Assembly: GCA_934339215.1 (NCBI GenBank)
Contig: CAKRHU010000007.1
Span: forward strand, 1-14,348
Direction of reading: 5' to 3'
Length of the DNA: 14,348 nucleotides
DNA from: an uncultured Lacticaseibacillus sp.
GTDB lineage: Bacteria; Bacillota; Bacilli; Lactobacillales; Lactobacillaceae
Each line of letters starts with the position of its first letter. Within the stretch, counting starts at the first letter, position 1. The notes below the pieces were generated by a model that did not search any database, had not been told where the DNA came from, and worked only from the letters and a program-made list of their open reading frames with translations. This document shows positions 13,110 to 14,348 of the stretch, in pieces. Position numbers and translations under genes: made by a program.

Positions 13110-13160
13110 TCACCTCCTTTGAGGCGATTATCTCACATGTCAATGAACGAAAGGAGGTGA
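13110..13160. promoter_or_regulatory. Divergent start region with two identical ribosome binding sites
   Basis: TCACCTCCTTT (13110-13120) and AAAGGAGGTGA (13150-13160) are an exact 11-bp inverted repeat. Each half is the full anti-16S complement for one of the two flanking genes. A transcript crossing the region could fold so that the downstream SD is masked. The minus strand contains the extended -10 TGA-GATAAT near 13135-13127. Confidence 0.55.
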
Positions 13161-13165
13161 ACCAC

Positions 13166-13408
13166 ATGGATAACGTTGCAGAAACAATCAAGTCCGACTA
13201 TGTCGAAACCAACAAATCACGCCTGTGGAATCTTTTCCGCATGAACTTCCGCGAGAAGAACGCCGCTGGACAGCAAAGCATGAAGCTGGGTTCTAACTTC
13301 ACTAACTATCCGGAATTGATTCAGCAAATTAAAGGTCTGGGCATCGAGGTCTACGTCGATGATGATCAATTTACGCATTTTGATTGGCATCACGCATTTG
13401 ACGATTAG
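13166..13408 (+). CDS. Early phage protein of unknown function, 80 aa
   Basis: The ATG at 13166 follows AAAGGAGGTGA by five bases; a GTG three codons earlier would lie inside that site. The product has a basic helical first half (ETNKSRLWNLFRMNFREKN) and an acidic C-terminal end (EVYVDDDQFTHFDWHHAFDD). No family is recognised. It resumes the rightward operon after the opposite-strand Cas2-like gene. It is divergent from that gene, with only 61 bases between the starts. Confidence 0.75.
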   Translation: MDNVAETIKSDYVETNKSRLWNLFRMNFREKNAAGQQSMKLGSNFTNYPELIQQIKGLGIEVYVDDDQFTHFDWHHAFDD

Positions 13409-13456
13409 GCCGTACATGTTTTCTACCAATTAATTATACGAACGAGGGAATTGAAT

Positions 13457-14041
13457 ATGGAACGTAAACTTTCCAATGCCAATCCGCTTCGCGTCAAATT
13501 TGGTCGCAAGTTAAACCAAGTCATTGAACGCAAAGGATTGACACAAAAATATTTAGCTCACATGACAGGGCGGAGTAACGCCACTATCAACAACTATACA
13601 AATGATTATCCAGCCAGCCCGAATGATGCGGTTAATCTAGCGAACGTCGCTGATGACACTCAGTTTTCTGAGGAAATTGGCAACATGATGCTCGGATTGC
13701 TCAAGTCTTTCACTGGACCGAGGATGCCGAGGTCAAACTTGTCGGCCTTGCTCGACGTTGATGAGTTCGAAGAACATCAAGAGAAGCAGGCCCGCGATTC
13801 GGGAAATATTAGGCTTCTAATTGGCAATCCCGAGGGCTTGACCGCCGATGATCGTGCCGCGCTGAGGGAATATCTCAACCAGAAGCTCGATAGCACGCTG
13901 GTCGATATGACGCTTCTGGGTGCTGGTGCTGACAAACTTGGTATCACACTCATGGAGCTGTTTGACGCTCGGATGCCGGCCTATATCAAGAATCACTACA
14001 TGGAAGCAGGTGAGCCCAAATGGCAACGCAAGCGCGTGTGA
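13457..14041 (+). CDS. HTH-like early phage protein, 194 aa
   Basis: Residues 10-60 resemble an XRE-type helix-turn-helix (LRVKFGRKLNQVIERKGLTQ, KYLAHMTGRSNATINNYTND). The rest is a helical region without a family I can name, ending GEPKWQRKRV. The ATG at 13457 follows GAGGGA by seven bases; a TTG two codons earlier would be too close to it. A second DNA-binding protein this early in the lytic operon may be an antirepressor-type regulator, but that is inference. Its last 22 bases overlap the start of the next gene. Confidence 0.75.
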   Translation: MERKLSNANPLRVKFGRKLNQVIERKGLTQKYLAHMTGRSNATINNYTNDYPASPNDAVNLANVADDTQFSEEIGNMMLGLLKSFTGPRMPRSNLSALLDVDEFEEHQEKQARDSGNIRLLIGNPEGLTADDRAALREYLNQKLDSTLVDMTLLGAGADKLGITLMELFDARMPAYIKNHYMEAGEPKWQRKRV

Positions 14042-14307
14042 TTGATTTACGAAAGACCAAGCAGATGCCAGCGCCAACCGCTGCGGAAACTATCACAACT
14101 CGAAGCAGGCGACAATCAAAACCAAAACTTGAAGTTCGGATGCGTGCCGGCGAAGTTGCTGAGTATTATCGCGTATCACTTTCAACAGTTTCACGGTGGA
14201 AGCATGGCAAAACTAAACGCGGTGAACCCCTCAGGTTTGAAGGACCGGGACAATCACAGACGGTCGAGCTTGGCTACTTGCAAGACTGGTATCGACGTAA
14301 CTCATAG
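14020..14307 (+). CDS. Small HTH DNA-binding protein, excisionase-like
   Basis: A 95 aa protein. After a polar, basic N-terminal tail (to about residue 38) comes a helix-turn-helix of the MerR/HTH_17 kind: MRAGEVAEYYRVSLSTVSRW, followed by a KHGK wing, LRFEGPGQSQTVELG and a final YLQDWYRR helix. This layout is typical of Xis/AlpA-like phage proteins, so it could control excision or another early promoter. It starts at the ATG at 14020 with AGGTGAG upstream, inside the previous gene (22-bp overlap). Its stop TAG overlaps the next SD (TAGGAGG). Confidence 0.75.
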   Translation: MATQARVIDLRKTKQMPAPTAAETITTRSRRQSKPKLEVRMRAGEVAEYYRVSLSTVSRWKHGKTKRGEPLRFEGPGQSQTVELGYLQDWYRRNS

Positions 14308-14319
14308 GAGGTAGAACGA

Positions 14320-14348
14320 ATGGTCGGAATTGTAATCGGAGTTGCTAC
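14320..14348 (+). CDS. Start of a further early gene, cut by the window end
   Basis: ATG at 14320 follows TAGGAGG by eight bases. Only nine codons are visible (MVGIVIGVA), a hydrophobic start. No function can be assigned. Confidence 0.6.

Larger units (their letters stand above)
6703..14348. mobile_element. Left part of a temperate prophage or integrative element inserted 3' of pgi
   Basis: The gene order is integrase, accessory genes, ImmA-like protease, CI-like repressor, divergent Cro-like gene, then small rightward early genes. This is the lysogeny and early module of a siphovirus of lactic acid bacteria. The left boundary should lie between the pgi stop (6640) and the terminator hairpin near 6764; I cannot place the core. 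The right end is outside the window. No structural genes are visible, so an ICE or phage satellite is not excluded. Confidence 0.88.

Overview
The window reads as a low-to-medium GC Gram-positive of the lactobacilli. A Lacticaseibacillus-like host is my best guess, from the gene families, the strong AGGAGG ribosome binding sites and the CcpA-type cre site; I could not test it by alignment. The left part (1 to about 6640) is ordinary chromosome. The right part (about 6700 to the window end) is the left portion of a temperate prophage or related integrative element inserted just downstream of pgi.

Chromosomal part. A partial FtsX-type ABC transporter permease runs off the left edge on the minus strand. 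Next comes an LTA synthase (ltaS, minus) that starts from GTG, with a strong terminator. It is divergently transcribed from a VanZ-family membrane protein (plus), which ends in its own terminator. After an AT-rich gene-free stretch lie a GRP-family sugar uptake permease (glcU) and glucose-6-phosphate isomerase (pgi), both plus. The glcU promoter has a consensus-fitting catabolite-responsive element between its -35 and -10 boxes. Together glcU and pgi form a glucose entry and glycolysis pair.

Prophage part. A tyrosine integrase on the minus strand converges on pgi, and its last codons run through the rho-independent terminator that probably serves pgi, so the left attachment junction should lie here. 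Upstream of int, all on the minus strand, is a markedly AT-rich three-gene cassette with overlapping ends: a ParA-type ATPase followed by two unrecognised proteins of 154 and 228 aa. Then come a lipoprotein with a DUF4352-like C-terminus, an ImmA-type metalloprotease and a CI/ImmR-type repressor. The int-to-repressor interval is where temperate phages of lactic acid bacteria often carry lysogenic conversion and superinfection exclusion genes. The lipoprotein and the ParA cassette are therefore the best candidates for such functions.

The genetic switch (11931-12068) is readable in detail: back-to-back promoters with good boxes and TGTwTAC operator-like elements placed over them. Rightward early genes follow: a Cro-like protein with a TTG start, small proteins of 55 and 121 aa, an 80 aa protein, a 194 aa HTH-like protein, a 95 aa HTH protein, and the start of one more gene at the edge. 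Embedded in this early operon, on the opposite strand, is a 98 aa gene resembling the Cas2/VapD-like SinR family. It has no cas1 or CRISPR array nearby and its own near-perfect Shine-Dalgarno sequence. It is the most unusual single gene of the window.
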